A DNA stretch of 64,000 nucleotides, taken from positions 1 through 64,000 of the forward strand of contig CAWHKV010000008.1 of NCBI GenBank assembly GCA_963830175.1. The letters are read 5' to 3'. Under the pieces are notes generated by a model, which saw only the letters and a list, made by a program, of their open reading frames with translations, was not told where the DNA came from and ran no database searches. The DNA comes from JBBRBB01 sp963830175 (GTDB lineage Bacteria > Bacteroidota > Bacteroidia > Chitinophagales > Chitinophagaceae). Both the position numbers and the translations under genes were made by a program. Each line of letters begins with the position of its first letter. Positions within the stretch are counted from its first letter, which is position 1. Shown here piece after piece: positions 37,569 through 46,788 of the stretch.

Positions 37569-38383
37569 ATGAAAAAGCACCTTTGCGTGACCCTCGCGGT
37601 ATTAGCGTGCCTTGCCTCTTCTTCCCAACCATTTTCAATTAATGCCAGTTCTGGAATTATTAACTATGCAGGCGACCTAAGACTGAAAGGTTTATATCTT
37701 CAACAGGCTGGACCCGTTTTTTCCGTGGGAGGGTCGTATTATTTTTTGCCGAATTTTGCCGCCAACCTTACTTTCACAGGGGCAAATGTTGGGGCGGATG
37801 ATCAGAAAGGTGGAATACCCGGCAGGAACCTGAATTTCAAGACAAATATTTTTGAGACAGCTTTCACTATTCATGGCGATTTAGTTTCCTTTATGGACCC
37901 CTTTACCCGCTGGTCTCCTTACGCATTTGCCGGGGTGGGAGTTTTTCATTTTAACCCTTATACTTATGCCTCGGATGGCGAAAAGGTTTTTCTTCAACCA
38001 TTGTCCACCGAAGGGCAAGGTTTACAGCAATACCCTGATAAAGCGCCCTACAGTTTGTGGGCGGTTTCCATACCTTTTGGAATAGGTGCAAAATATGCGT
38101 TATCGACCACCGTATCTGTAGGTGCAGATTTTGAGTATAAAAAAATATTTACTGATTATATTGATGATGTTAGTGGCCTTTGGTTTGCCGATACAACGCT
38201 GTTGTATAATACACGAGGACCCGTTCTTCCGAACTTTCTTTCAGGGCCGATGAAATTAAAGACTCTGATTATCCACTTTCGGCGCAAAGAGGCAATCCTA
38301 AAAAGAACGATGCATTGTATACCTTTCAAATTAAAATAAATTACCGCTTTGGAGAATCGAAGTTTATTAATGGCGTAAAATAA
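37569..38383 (+). CDS. Outer-membrane beta-barrel family protein, copy 2 (one frameshift)
   Basis: A paralog of the preceding gene with the same landmarks: INASSGIINYAGDLRLKGL, GIPGRNLNFKTNIFE, YAFAGVGVFHFNPYTYA, PLSTEGQGLQQYP and FTDYIDDVS. I start at the ATG at 37569 (MKKHLCVTLAVLACLAS), a clear signal peptide; the frame is open further upstream without a good start. Near 38232 the frame shifts. The corrected end reads LSFRADEIKDSDYPLSAQRG and NDALYTFQIKINYRFG, stop at 38381-38383, matching the end of copy 1. The unshifted frame ends at 38339. A terminator follows at 38402. Confidence 0.7.
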
Positions 38384-38401
38384 TTATACAAAACATAGTT
38401 T

Positions 38402-38432
38402 AACCGGGATACAACAACGTCCCGGTTTTTTT
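38402..38432 (+). terminator. Rho-independent terminator after the barrel-protein pair
   Basis: An 8-bp stem AACCGGGA / TCCCGGTT with a 10-base loop is followed by a run of T. Confidence 0.8.
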
Positions 38433-38529
38433 GTGCAATTTTTTGCTTCATTTTTTATATACCCAAAAAAGTAAATGGAATTCAATACATATTTTTTTAC
38501 CTTTCCGCTATACAATTAAATCAAATTTT

Positions 38530-38970
38530 ATGATCAAGTTATTAGTGATAGGCAACCTGGGAAAAGATTGCGTGGTGAATACAGTGAATGGTAAGAATGT
38601 AATCAATTTTAGTGTTGCACATACAGAAAAATTTAAAGAACAGGATAAAACCATATGGGTTGAATGTGCTTACTGGACAGACAGAACGGGCATTGCACCT
38701 TACCTAAAAAAAGGTACACAGGTGTACGTTGAAGGGAGCCCTGAAGTTCGCAATTATGAAACGAAAGATGGTAAACCAGGGTCATCTTTAAGCCTGCGTG
38801 TTAGCAATGTGCAACTGCTTGGTTCGAAGAGTGGTGCAGATGGAAGCGGTGAAAATAGCGGGGGCGGTTACCAGCAAAGTCAGCCTGCATATTCAAAACC
38901 TTCAGGTGGCGGTTACCAAAATAGCTCAGCAAGCAGTGACAGTGATGCAGCGGATGATCTTCCGTTTTAA
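38530..38970 (+). CDS. ssb: Single-stranded DNA-binding protein
   Basis: 146 residues. An OB-fold occupies about residues 1-104 (MIKLLVIGNLGKDCV, NFSVAHTEKF, TIWVECAYWTDRTGIAPYL, KGTQVYVEGSPEVRNYETKD, LSLRVSNVQLL). A Gly/Ser/Gln-rich linker follows, ending in the acidic protein-interaction tip DAADDLPF. SSB coats single-stranded DNA in replication, repair and recombination and recruits partners through the tip. The ATG at 38530 is chosen because it gives the normal SSB N-terminus; the frame is open further upstream. The N-terminus (LVIGNLGKD instead of the usual NKVILIGRLG) suggests an accessory or divergent copy. It is a monocistronic gene with its own terminator. Confidence 0.9.
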   Translation: MIKLLVIGNLGKDCVVNTVNGKNVINFSVAHTEKFKEQDKTIWVECAYWTDRTGIAPYLKKGTQVYVEGSPEVRNYETKDGKPGSSLSLRVSNVQLLGSKSGADGSGENSGGGYQQSQPAYSKPSGGGYQNSSASSDSDAADDLPF

Positions 38971-38988
38971 TTTTTAATAAAAGTTTTT

Positions 38989-40293
38989 TCAGGGGCAGTT
39001 TTTCTGCCCTTTTTTATTGGATTCAAAAACATTTACAATTGCTTCTACTTCGCTTCTTGTTACGGGTTGTTGTTTATCATCAAGGTTTATTACAAACAGG
39101 TATCCTGTTTCATCTTCAGTAGAAACAAAAGCATTAGCTAAATTAAATTGTTCGCTTTGTATTATTCGGCCTGTTGAAACATTCCATGTCTCTGTACCGC
39201 AAAGGCAACCGAGCGTAGGCGTAAATGGGTAGTATGGCTTATCCTTAAAATATACAGGATCCAGGGTGGTACCATGCGCTATGATTTCTGTTCTTCCGAT
39301 TTTACCTGCAAAAAAAACTTCATCCATAGGTTCATAACTCCTCCACGATACAGGCAGAAGATCTTTATAATTTTCATAATTGGTTTTATTGCTGTCGAAT
39401 GATGACTGCCAATAAAAACTATCTTTCTCAAATGGCATTAATAATTGCAGGTTTGGTGTGGGTCCAATAAAATTATTTTTTGAAAATGCCATCCCGGTAA
39501 TCCTGTATACGCCTTGTGGCGTATTTCCATTGGTAATAAAATATGGGAGTGAAGATGCTGAGCGTGCAAGCTGACCAGAAACCTGCAACCTGCCTGAAGA
39601 ATCTCTTACAAAACCGCCATCACTATTTTGAACGACTGCCATACCTGGGTAATCCCTGTTCCATCGCTGAAAAGAATATACTGTTTTCTGTCTTTTATTC
39701 TGCTGGAAACTAAACAGGTCTCGTACATCAGGCGTTTTTGCAGAAATGAATTTGTTGCGGTTAAATATAAATTTTTTTAGTTCTTCCAGCACGGGAATAG
39801 TGTCAGCAAAAGGAAAGTTTTTATTGAGTTGTCTGTACAGTGTATTCTTATTATTAAATGATGTATCATTTCTGAATAAATACAAAGCCTGCATCGCAAA
39901 TAACTTAGCATTGGTTTCTTTCTGAAACAATGTTTTTACATCATTTATAAAAGCGGATGGGTATACATTATATACAACCTCCAATAACATACGGCGTGTT
40001 ATGTATTCAACTGAATCATAATTTTCAAACAATTTTATCAACCCGCTTTTAATTTCATTTGAAGTAAACTGAAACTGTGAGATGGCCCAAAGCGCAGATT
40101 CGTACCTGTATTCAGAATTACTGTCGAGCGGCAGGGAAAAACTCTCGTTAATCGTTTTCTCCCGCATATATGCATCAAACTTTTCACGCCGCTGCTGCAA
40201 AACAAAATCCGAATAAATGTTCTCCTTAAAAAATTGTGCATGCACTTGCTGTAAAATAAAAATGCCTGCAAAAAACATGATCAATCTTTTCAT
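38989..40293 (-). CDS. Secreted protein with a divergent L,D-transpeptidase (YkuD)-like C-terminus
   Basis: 434 residues from the ATG at 40293 (MKRLIMFFAGIFILQQ), a signal peptide cut near VHAQ. Residues about 30-200 are helical, of an unknown type. The C-terminal half has GNTPQGVYRITGMAFSKNNF and IGPTPNLQLLMPF, then EIIAHGTTLDPVYF...TPTLGCLCG. This matches the YkuD pattern H-G-x-(about 18)-[ST]-x-G-C, with His340 and Cys363 as the presumed catalytic pair. YkuD enzymes crosslink peptidoglycan or attach proteins to it in the periplasm. The residue after Cys is not the usual Arg/Ile, so activity is uncertain. It is convergent with ssb. Confidence 0.5.
   Translation of the reverse strand: MKRLIMFFAGIFILQQVHAQFFKENIYSDFVLQQRREKFDAYMREKTINESFSLPLDSNSEYRYESALWAISQFQFTSNEIKSGLIKLFENYDSVEYITRRMLLEVVYNVYPSAFINDVKTLFQKETNAKLFAMQALYLFRNDTSFNNKNTLYRQLNKNFPFADTIPVLEELKKFIFNRNKFISAKTPDVRDLFSFQQNKRQKTVYSFQRWNRDYPGMAVVQNSDGGFVRDSSGRLQVSGQLARSASSLPYFITNGNTPQGVYRITGMAFSKNNFIGPTPNLQLLMPFEKDSFYWQSSFDSNKTNYENYKDLLPVSWRSYEPMDEVFFAGKIGRTEIIAHGTTLDPVYFKDKPYYPFTPTLGCLCGTETWNVSTGRIIQSEQFNLANAFVSTEDETGYLFVINLDDKQQPVTRSEVEAIVNVFESNKKGQKNCP
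38993..39016 (+). terminator. Rho-independent terminator of ssb
   Basis: GGGCAG / CTGCCC with a 5-base loop and seven T. It overlaps the last codons of the convergent gene ending at 38989. Confidence 0.75.
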
Positions 40294-40388
40294 CGGATAA
40301 AAATAAAACTGTTTGCAGTAATGCCTACCAGTTATCAACCTTGGTTATTAACTTTTGCAGGGGTTTAACCAACGCTTTAACTTGCAGC

Positions 40389-41468
40389 ATGCTGCAAACT
40401 TTATCTTACGAGGCATTATTCAATTTTACATACCATGTTTTTTTATCTATGGGGTGTGTCGCCGGCGATGCAGAGTTAGCCTCGAAAGCATTGATAGCAG
40501 CCGATTTGCGGGGAATTGACAGCCATGGTGTAGCGAGGTTAAGCGGGTATGTTCGTTTGTGGGAAGCCGGAAGAATAATTACATCACCTGATATAAAGAT
40601 TGTTCATGAAACGCCTTCAACCGCCACCATTGATGGTGGTGCCGGTCTTGGTTTGGTTGTGGCGCCTTATGCTATGCAGGTCGCTATTGAAAAAGCAAAA
40701 CTTGTTGGAACGGGTTGGGTAAGTGTAAGCAACAGTAATCATTTTGGTATTGCAGGTTTTCATGCAATGATGGCATTGCCGCATGATATGATAGGTATTG
40801 CCATGACCAATGCCAGCGCACTTGTTGCACCTACTTTTAGTGTTGAAAGAATGCTAGGCACCAATCCTATTGCAGTGGCCATTCCTGCCGGGGAACAGCC
40901 CGCATTTGTCGCCGATTTTGCAACGACCACAGCCGCCAATGGCAAGCTTGAAATTTTACAAAGAAAAAATTCACCTACCCCCGCAGGGTGGGTTCAAACA
41001 GCAAGCGGTGAAACAAGCTTTAACGCCAATGAATTAAAAGAAGGAGGATCATTGTTGCCGCTGGGTAGCGACCGTGAACATGGCAGCCACAAGGGGTATG
41101 CGCTCGGGAGCATTGTAGACATTTTTTCTGCCGTGCTTTCCGGGGGAAGTTATGGTCCGTGGGCGCCTCCATTTCCTGCATATGTGCCTATGCCGCAAAA
41201 CATGCCCGGTAAAGGGCTTGGGCATTTTTTTGGCGCCATGCGTATAGATGCTTTTAGGCCTGCAGCCGATTTTAAAATGCATATGGACAACTGGATTTCC
41301 CGGTTCCGGCAGGCGCAACCAGCACCTGGTTTTGAAAAAGTTTTAATACCCGGCGATCCTGAAAGAGAAACAGAAGTTGTACGGTTAAAAGAGGGCATTC
41401 CTGTTGTTAAAAGTGTTGTGGATGACTTGGTGGCAACAGGTAAAAAATTTAATGTAAGGTTAGTGTAG
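40389..41468 (+). CDS. Ldh family oxidoreductase (malate/lactate/ureidoglycolate dehydrogenase type)
   Basis: 359 residues of the NAD(P)-dependent malate/L-lactate dehydrogenase superfamily, which is unrelated to classical LDH. Markers: LIAADLRGIDSHGVARLSGY (catalytic His in DSHG), GLVVAPYAMQVAIEKA, WVSVSNSNHFGIAGFHAMMA, MTNASALVAPTFSVERMLGT, DFATTTAANGKLEI, SHKGYALGSIVDIFSAVLSG and the C-terminal IPGDPERE. It interconverts a 2-hydroxy acid and a 2-oxo acid; the substrate cannot be told by eye. The start at the ATG at 40389 (MLQTLSYEAL) is preferred over an upstream in-frame start because it matches the family N-terminus. It is divergent from the preceding gene with a short shared promoter region. 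Confidence 0.88.
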   Translation: MLQTLSYEALFNFTYHVFLSMGCVAGDAELASKALIAADLRGIDSHGVARLSGYVRLWEAGRIITSPDIKIVHETPSTATIDGGAGLGLVVAPYAMQVAIEKAKLVGTGWVSVSNSNHFGIAGFHAMMALPHDMIGIAMTNASALVAPTFSVERMLGTNPIAVAIPAGEQPAFVADFATTTAANGKLEILQRKNSPTPAGWVQTASGETSFNANELKEGGSLLPLGSDREHGSHKGYALGSIVDIFSAVLSGGSYGPWAPPFPAYVPMPQNMPGKGLGHFFGAMRIDAFRPAADFKMHMDNWISRFRQAQPAPGFEKVLIPGDPERETEVVRLKEGIPVVKSVVDDLVATGKKFNVRLV

Positions 41469-41576
41469 TGTACGCCCTGTGGCATCGCCTGTTGTGTCAC
41501 TCACTTGTACCTCCGGCTTTCATGGCAACATCTGGTTAAAAGCTTACGTAGCTTTACTGCTTCAACCAAAATCCTG

Positions 41577-42603
41577 ATGCTTAAGTCACCACTTATTTAT
41601 GCATTGTTATTATTGCCGTACATGCAGGTTTTCGCACAGCCTGCAATAAATGCGCAACAATTTTTTTTAGATGACCATCTTATAAAAACAGAATTGCAAA
41701 CCGATATAAAAAGTTTGCGAAAGAATAAAGAACATCCCATTTGGCAGGCAGCAACCATCTCCATGCATTTTTCAGACACCTTTATCGTTAAAGAAAAAAT
41801 TCAGGTGCAAATGCGCGGGGAATACCGGAAAAACAATTGCGACATTGCATCGTTAATGATTGATTTTAAAAACATCACATCTCCCAAATTATCATCTTTA
41901 AAAAAATTAAAACTGGTTGGAGGTTGCAGGTCAGATGATATGAATGAACAGCTGCTACTTAAAGAATTTGTTACCTACAAGATCTGTAATTTTCTTACGC
42001 CAATGAGCTTCAGGGTACGATTGCTGCAAATTACTTATAACGACGATCGCAGTAAAGTAAAAACTTACGATCAATTCGCATTTTTAATAGAAGACATGAA
42101 GGATGTTGCGGATAGAAACAATTGTAAAGAAATAAAAAAGAGAACTGTTTTTACGCAACAAACCAACCGCAACCAAATGACCTTTGTTGCCTTGTTTCAA
42201 TATATGATAGGCAATACAGACTGGGCTATTCCAGTGTACCATAATATTAAACTCATGGCGCCGAAAAGTGATACTATGGCCATGCCATTTCCTGTTCCCT
42301 ACGATTTTGATTATGCAGGAATTGTAAATGCATCTTATGCAACACCGGATGAGTCGCTGAATATTCGCAATGTAACTGAAAGGGTTTACCGCGGGTATGC
42401 GCGCTCTGCTGAAGAATTAAAAACTACAACCAATATTTTTCAGGAAAAGAAATCGGCAATTAATGCAATACATCCAGAATTTTCCCTACCTGAATGAAAA
42501 TAATAAGAAAGAAATGATGAAGTATTTGGAGCAATATTTTAACCTGATTGAAAACGAGCGGTCAGTTAAATATCATTTTATTGATAATGCGCTGCGCAAT
42601 TAA
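41577..42603 (+). CDS. Secreted protein, faintly CotH-kinase-like (one frameshift near the end)
   Basis: The start is the ATG at 41577 (MLKSPLIYALLLLPYMQVFA), a clean signal peptide; an open frame upstream is not needed. Landmarks: IQVQMRGEYRKNNCDIASL, LKLVGGCRSDDMNEQLLLKE, MTFVALFQYMIGNTDWAIPV, HNIKLM, VPYDFDYAGIVNASYA. The sequence NTDW...HN-K followed by PYDFDYAG is reminiscent of the catalytic region of CotH-like atypical kinases, but the match is weak and I would not assign activity. Near 42460-42475 the frame shifts. The corrected end reads QNFPYLNENNKKEMMKYLEQ and stops at 42601-42603, whereas the unshifted frame stops at 42497. Confidence 0.5.
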
Positions 42604-42605
42604 AA

Positions 42606-43799
42606 TTATTTTTGAAACACTCTTATGTAGTCTACAAACATGCGTTGCGGAAATGTTGTTGAACCATCCGGTGCACCGGGCCAGTTACCGCCGACCGCGA
42701 TATTGAAAATAAAAAAGAAATCATTGTTGAAAGGATAGGCGCCCACTACATCGCTTCGTTTCCCTGAAAAGAATGGCTGATCATCAATAAAAAGTTTAAT
42801 GCTGTCTTGCACCCAGTCCATACTAAACACATGAAATTCCTGGTCGAATGATGCACCACTAAGTACATAGTTACTCCCCTTTGATTGATGCGTTGCAGTG
42901 TTACTGCCCCAATGCAGGGTGCCATATACTTTATTGGGTTCCTGTCCCAGTAATTCCATCATATCTATTTCTCCGCACGCAGGCCAGCTTACTGCATCAA
43001 TGTTATTGCCAAGCATCCATAATGCAGGCCAAACCCCTTTGCCTTTTGGCAGCTTTGCGCGAATATCAACGCGTCCGTAGGTAAAAACTTTTTTATTTTT
43101 TGTGATCATTCTTGCAGAGGTATAATCACTGCCATTCAGGCTTTCCGCACGCGCTTCTATAATTAGTTTTCCATCAGATACAAAAGCATTGTTTTTCTTG
43201 TCGGTATAATATTGTAATTCGTTATTTCCCCACCCGTTGTTATTACCGGATTCAAAGGTCCAGTTGCCGGATTTAATTTCCTTTTCAGAAAACTCATCAC
43301 TCCAGGTAAGCGAATAACCGGTGTATGTTTCGGGTGTTGTATAACCTGTATTATCAACCGGTAAGTACGTGTTGTTCTCATTTATGAGGGTGGCAGTTGC
43401 CTTGCTATTACTAATTGTGGCGTTAACCGGCGTATTCAATTGTATATAAAATTCCTGGTTAGACCTTCGTAAACTATCACCAATTATTTCAACGGAAACG
43501 GTACCTGTTTTTGTTCCGGCATCAATGTTTAGTACAGTGTTGGCAGGCGAAACATAATCAATATTTTTTTTGGCAGTGCCATCCACGATTACGTAGGGGA
43601 TGCTTACATCTTGGGTAGATGTTTTATCGAGGGAGACCGTAAATTTTAAAAAGAAATTGGTTGATGCACGTTCCTCTGTAACATTATTTACACTTGCTTT
43701 CGGGAGGCTATTGTTATTATCCGTGGTGTTGCTGCCACTTTTACTGCACGATAGTAAAAACCGCAACATAAAATAAAGAAGAAAAATTCTATATGTCAT
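42606..43799 (-). CDS. GH16 beta-glucanase lipoprotein with Calx-beta domain
   Basis: 397 residues. A lipoprotein signal ends LLSC18. A Calx-beta domain spans about 35-145 (VNNVTEERASTNFFLKF, KKNIDYVSPANTVLNIDAGT, GDSLRRSNQEFYIQLN). The GH16 catalytic domain covers about 160-397: LTWSDEF, NNELQYYTD, GRVDIRAKLPKGKGVWPALW, and the active site ACGEIDMMELLG with Glu277 nucleophile, Asp279 and Glu282 acid/base (the ExDxxE form with the beta-bulge Met). Such enzymes cut beta-1,3 or mixed beta-1,3/1,4 glucans (laminarinase type). It is probably anchored on the cell surface. No susCD pair is nearby, so it acts outside a classical PUL here. Confidence 0.9.
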   Translation of the reverse strand: MTYRIFLLYFMLRFLLSCSKSGSNTTDNNNSLPKASVNNVTEERASTNFFLKFTVSLDKTSTQDVSIPYVIVDGTAKKNIDYVSPANTVLNIDAGTKTGTVSVEIIGDSLRRSNQEFYIQLNTPVNATISNSKATATLINENNTYLPVDNTGYTTPETYTGYSLTWSDEFSEKEIKSGNWTFESGNNNGWGNNELQYYTDKKNNAFVSDGKLIIEARAESLNGSDYTSARMITKNKKVFTYGRVDIRAKLPKGKGVWPALWMLGNNIDAVSWPACGEIDMMELLGQEPNKVYGTLHWGSNTATHQSKGSNYVLSGASFDQEFHVFSMDWVQDSIKLFIDDQPFFSGKRSDVVGAYPFNNDFFFIFNIAVGGNWPGAPDGSTTFPQRMFVDYIRVFQK

Positions 43800-43869
43800 A
43801 CTGAAAGTGTAATGGCTTACAATATAACCAAATCATTTAGGTGAGGCAGGTGTTGTTTAATTTTTTGGC

Positions 43870-44259
43870 TTATGTTTTATAAATGCCAATTGCAAGCAGT
43901 ATCCATCCTGCAATAAAACATAAGCCGCCAAGGGGTGTTATGGCGCCCAGCCAGTTCATATTATTATTACCTGAAAGCCTGAAGAAAGTAAGTGCATAAA
44001 GGGAACCGCAAAACAAAATAATACCATAAATAAAAAGCCTGCCACTCCATAAAACAGTGTTGTTGGTATAGCTCTGGTAAATGATGCCTGTGGCAAGTAA
44101 AGCAAACGCATGATAAAACTGGTACCTGACAGCAGTTTCAAAAACCTGCTGTGTATCTGCATTTAATTTTGATTTTAACCCGTGTGCAGCAAAGGCGCCC
44201 ATGGCAACGGCCATAGCAGCAAACAACGCAGCATAAATTAAAAAGTAGGGTTTATACAT
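43870..44259 (-). CDS. DUF423 family small membrane protein
   Basis: 129 residues with four predicted transmembrane helices. It carries the family hallmarks FAAMAVAMGAFAAHGLKSKL, FETAVRYQFYHAFALLATGI and ITPLGGLCFIAGWILLAIG. DUF423 (YgdD-like) proteins are inner-membrane proteins of unknown function. Its start overlaps the end of the upstream aroK gene by eight bases, so the two are co-translated. Confidence 0.9.
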   Translation of the reverse strand: MYKPYFLIYAALFAAMAVAMGAFAAHGLKSKLNADTQQVFETAVRYQFYHAFALLATGIIYQSYTNNTVLWSGRLFIYGIILFCGSLYALTFFRLSGNNNMNWLGAITPLGGLCFIAGWILLAIGIYKT

Positions 44260-44761
44260 AATGGTTGAGAATGTTTTTAAAATGTTGCAGGGTTACAGGT
44301 TGGTCACTTAACCGGTGTTGTGCCTTTCCATAAAATTCATTTCTGTCTTCCAGTTTTAATTCCAGGAAATTATATAGCTGTTCATCAGACAAATCCTTGA
44401 TCAGCGGCCTCGCATTCTTTTCCGGTATCAATCGTTTTACCAATACCTGCAAAGGTTCATCAATAAAAATGGTTATGCCATGATCATTCATCCACTCCAT
44501 ATTGTCGTAGAAACAGGGCGTTCCCCCACCAGTAGCAACAACAATTCTTTTTACTGTTGATAATGCACGTAGCGCATCTCTTTCTGCTTTTCTAAAATAC
44601 TCCTCGCCGTGTGTTTCAAATATTTCTTTAATGGTAAGTGCGGTTTCTTTTTCAATCCATTGGTCAAGGTCCATCCATCCACACTGCAGGTAATCCGCCA
44701 GGCGTTGTGCCCAGAATGTTTTTCCTGAGCCCATCATGCCGAGGAGAAAGATGGTTTTCAT
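44252..44761 (-). CDS. aroK: Shikimate kinase
   Basis: 169 residues. It phosphorylates shikimate at the 3-hydroxyl with ATP, the fifth step of chorismate synthesis. P-loop GMMGSGKT at residues 8-15, shikimate-binding Asp31/Asp33 (MDLDQWIE), Arg57 (EYFRKAE) and the Gly78-80 triplet (VVATGGGTP). The lid arginine region is IPEKNARPLI. Length is normal. The DUF423 gene follows with an eight-base overlap. No other aromatic pathway gene is nearby. Confidence 0.92.
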   Translation of the reverse strand: MKTIFLLGMMGSGKTFWAQRLADYLQCGWMDLDQWIEKETALTIKEIFETHGEEYFRKAERDALRALSTVKRIVVATGGGTPCFYDNMEWMNDHGITIFIDEPLQVLVKRLIPEKNARPLIKDLSDEQLYNFLELKLEDRNEFYGKAQHRLSDQPVTLQHFKNILNHYV

Positions 44762-44879
44762 TTTTTATTGCGAAAGAAGTTATTGCCACCAAATATAAGA
44801 AAGCAATGCAAGTTAACGCCACAATGAGGGGGATGATGATGAAAGTGGTGGAGGGAAAGCAAGAACTCAAAAGTAAAAA

Positions 44880-44912
44880 TTAAAAGCCGAAGTGAGATGC
44901 TTCGGCTTTTTT
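44880..44912 (-). terminator. Terminator downstream of the delta-60 repeat gene
   Basis: A stem AAAAGCCGAAG / CTTCGGCTTTT (11 bp, 7-base loop) lies 23 bases after the end of the minus-strand gene. T-runs on both sides mean it could act in both directions. Confidence 0.8.
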
Positions 44913-44934
44913 GTGAACGGATTATACTGCGACA

Positions 44935-46761
44935 CTATTCTTTTATAAACTGAAAAGAATTGTTGCCCTTACTAGTTTCAACTCTTAGGTAATACGTTCC
45001 CTGTTTTAACTGAGAAACATTAAAATCGTAACTGTTGTTTTGAACAGTTGTTTTCTTAATTATGTTTCCCTGCGCATTAATAATTAAGAGAGCAGTTTTT
45101 CCTGCTGCTGTTAAACCGCTTACATGTAAAACATCTTTTACAGGATTGGGATATATAGTAAATGCAGAGTGCGAAGAATTGTATGCGATAACATCTGAAT
45201 ATATAATGCTGCCATCGTTCATTATTGCAGCAACGCGATAGTAGCTGCCTGCCTTTGCTTGAGCCAATGCATAACTAAGAGCTTTCTCTTCACTGATAGC
45301 CCGTATACTTTGCGGCTGCACTCTTTTTTCTTCTGTGAAGCTGCTGCCATTCGTGCTGCGCTGTACGCTGTAATAATTTACGTTTCTGTTGTTGGTGCTA
45401 TACCAAGCGAGAACATTGTTGCGTAAGTATGAATTGATTTTTGTGATTAAGTGGGATTGGGTGGGCTCGCCGATGTAGCGGGCAAGAGCGAAATGATTTA
45501 TCTGTGTATTTAAATCGAAAGAATTTCCTGCTAATACTATTTTTCCATCATTTTGCAATAGACATGATCTCGAATAATCGTCGCCGCCAAAATCAGTAGT
45601 TACTTTTCCATTAGTACCAAACGCAGCGTCAGTATTACCATTGGCATCAACTCGTGTTAAGGCAAAATTTTGATAGTCTGAAATAAAAACTTCTCCTGCA
45701 ACAACAATTTTTCCATTTGGCTGTAAGGTTACGGATTCAGCTCTTGAAATTCCTTCAGTGAACTTGATTGTTACTTTGCCACTTGTTCCAAACAAAGTAT
45801 CAAGGCTGCCGTCTGCATTAAATATTGATAGCGCCATTGTCATATTGAAAAAACCCAGATTGGCATTAGCAAAACCTGTTGCGACAATTTTATCATCCGG
45901 TTGAATCGCCAAGTCCCTTATTTCCTCGTCATTTTTTCCAAAATCATCGATGACTATACCTCCATTTCCAAAAGAAACATCTAAAGAACCATCTGGCAAA
46001 TACCGCGTAAGTGCAAACTTTCCTGAATTCGATGTGCCAACTTTATTTGTGCTTCCTGCTGCAACTATTTTTCCATCCTTCTGAAGTTCCAGTGTTCGTA
46101 ATATATCTTTTGAATATACATCGGTAATAACTTTCCCTTGGTCTCCAAAACTTTGATCTATGTTACCATCGGGCAAATAGCGAACAACTAAGAAGTTTTC
46201 AATAGGTTCATAAGGTGGTGGCGGTGCAATCGTGCCGCCCATTACTATTTTGCCATCGGGTTGTATAAGGACAGAATATCCCCATTCATATTGACCGAAA
46301 TCGGTAATTACTTTACCATTTGTTCCAAAACTTGAATCAATAATTCCGTTTGGTAAAAATCGGGCAAGCGCAAAATTCATATTGTAATGCGCATCGCCGA
46401 ACTCATCATAAAAAAAGTCAGTGTATTCATATCCTGCAGCGACAATCTTGTCATCGTTTTGAATTGCGATACTGGAAATCTCATCATACATGCCTAAGTC
46501 TGCATCAACTTTTCCATTTATGCCAAACGAAGAATCAAGTTGTCCGTCTCTTAAATAACGGGCTAATAAAAATCCTGCCCCGCCCGAACCACCTAAAACA
46601 ATTCTTTGACCTGATTGCAAAGCGGCTGAATAACATGTAGCAAAACCATCTGTTATTACAGTGCCGTTATTTCCAAAGGATTGGTCAAGTGTGCCCGGCT
46701 GGGCATTAATTGTTATGCTTATTCCTATTAAGTAAAAAGGAAAGAGAATAAATGATTTCAT
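44935..46761 (-). CDS. Delta-60 repeat protein with T9SS type A sorting domain
   Basis: 608 residues. Signal peptide (FILFPFYLIGISITINAQ), then seven delta-60 repeats of the form D-x-x-FG-x-x-GKV-x-x-DFG, separated by LQxDGKIVxAG and LARYLPDG units, covering about residues 22-440. A FnIII-like stretch follows (NNVLAWYSTNNRNVNYYSVQ). The T9SS type A sorting domain is FTIYPNPVKDVLHVSGL, TALLIINAQGNIIKK, KQGTYYLRVETSKG. Delta-60 repeats are presumed beta-propeller blades. The protein should be secreted through T9SS; binding partner unknown. A bidirectional-looking terminator follows. Confidence 0.9.
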   Translation of the reverse strand: MKSFILFPFYLIGISITINAQPGTLDQSFGNNGTVITDGFATCYSAALQSGQRIVLGGSGGAGFLLARYLRDGQLDSSFGINGKVDADLGMYDEISSIAIQNDDKIVAAGYEYTDFFYDEFGDAHYNMNFALARFLPNGIIDSSFGTNGKVITDFGQYEWGYSVLIQPDGKIVMGGTIAPPPPYEPIENFLVVRYLPDGNIDQSFGDQGKVITDVYSKDILRTLELQKDGKIVAAGSTNKVGTSNSGKFALTRYLPDGSLDVSFGNGGIVIDDFGKNDEEIRDLAIQPDDKIVATGFANANLGFFNMTMALSIFNADGSLDTLFGTSGKVTIKFTEGISRAESVTLQPNGKIVVAGEVFISDYQNFALTRVDANGNTDAAFGTNGKVTTDFGGDDYSRSCLLQNDGKIVLAGNSFDLNTQINHFALARYIGEPTQSHLITKINSYLRNNVLAWYSTNNRNVNYYSVQRSTNGSSFTEEKRVQPQSIRAISEEKALSYALAQAKAGSYYRVAAIMNDGSIIYSDVIAYNSSHSAFTIYPNPVKDVLHVSGLTAAGKTALLIINAQGNIIKKTTVQNNSYDFNVSQLKQGTYYLRVETSKGNNSFQFIKE

Positions 46762-46788
46762 ATTGTTTCAATTTAATTTATTATTTAT

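Noticed and set aside
44638..44883. Plus-strand frame over the start of aroK
   Set aside because: It is antisense to a certain gene and ends in the terminator stem; there is no family resemblance.
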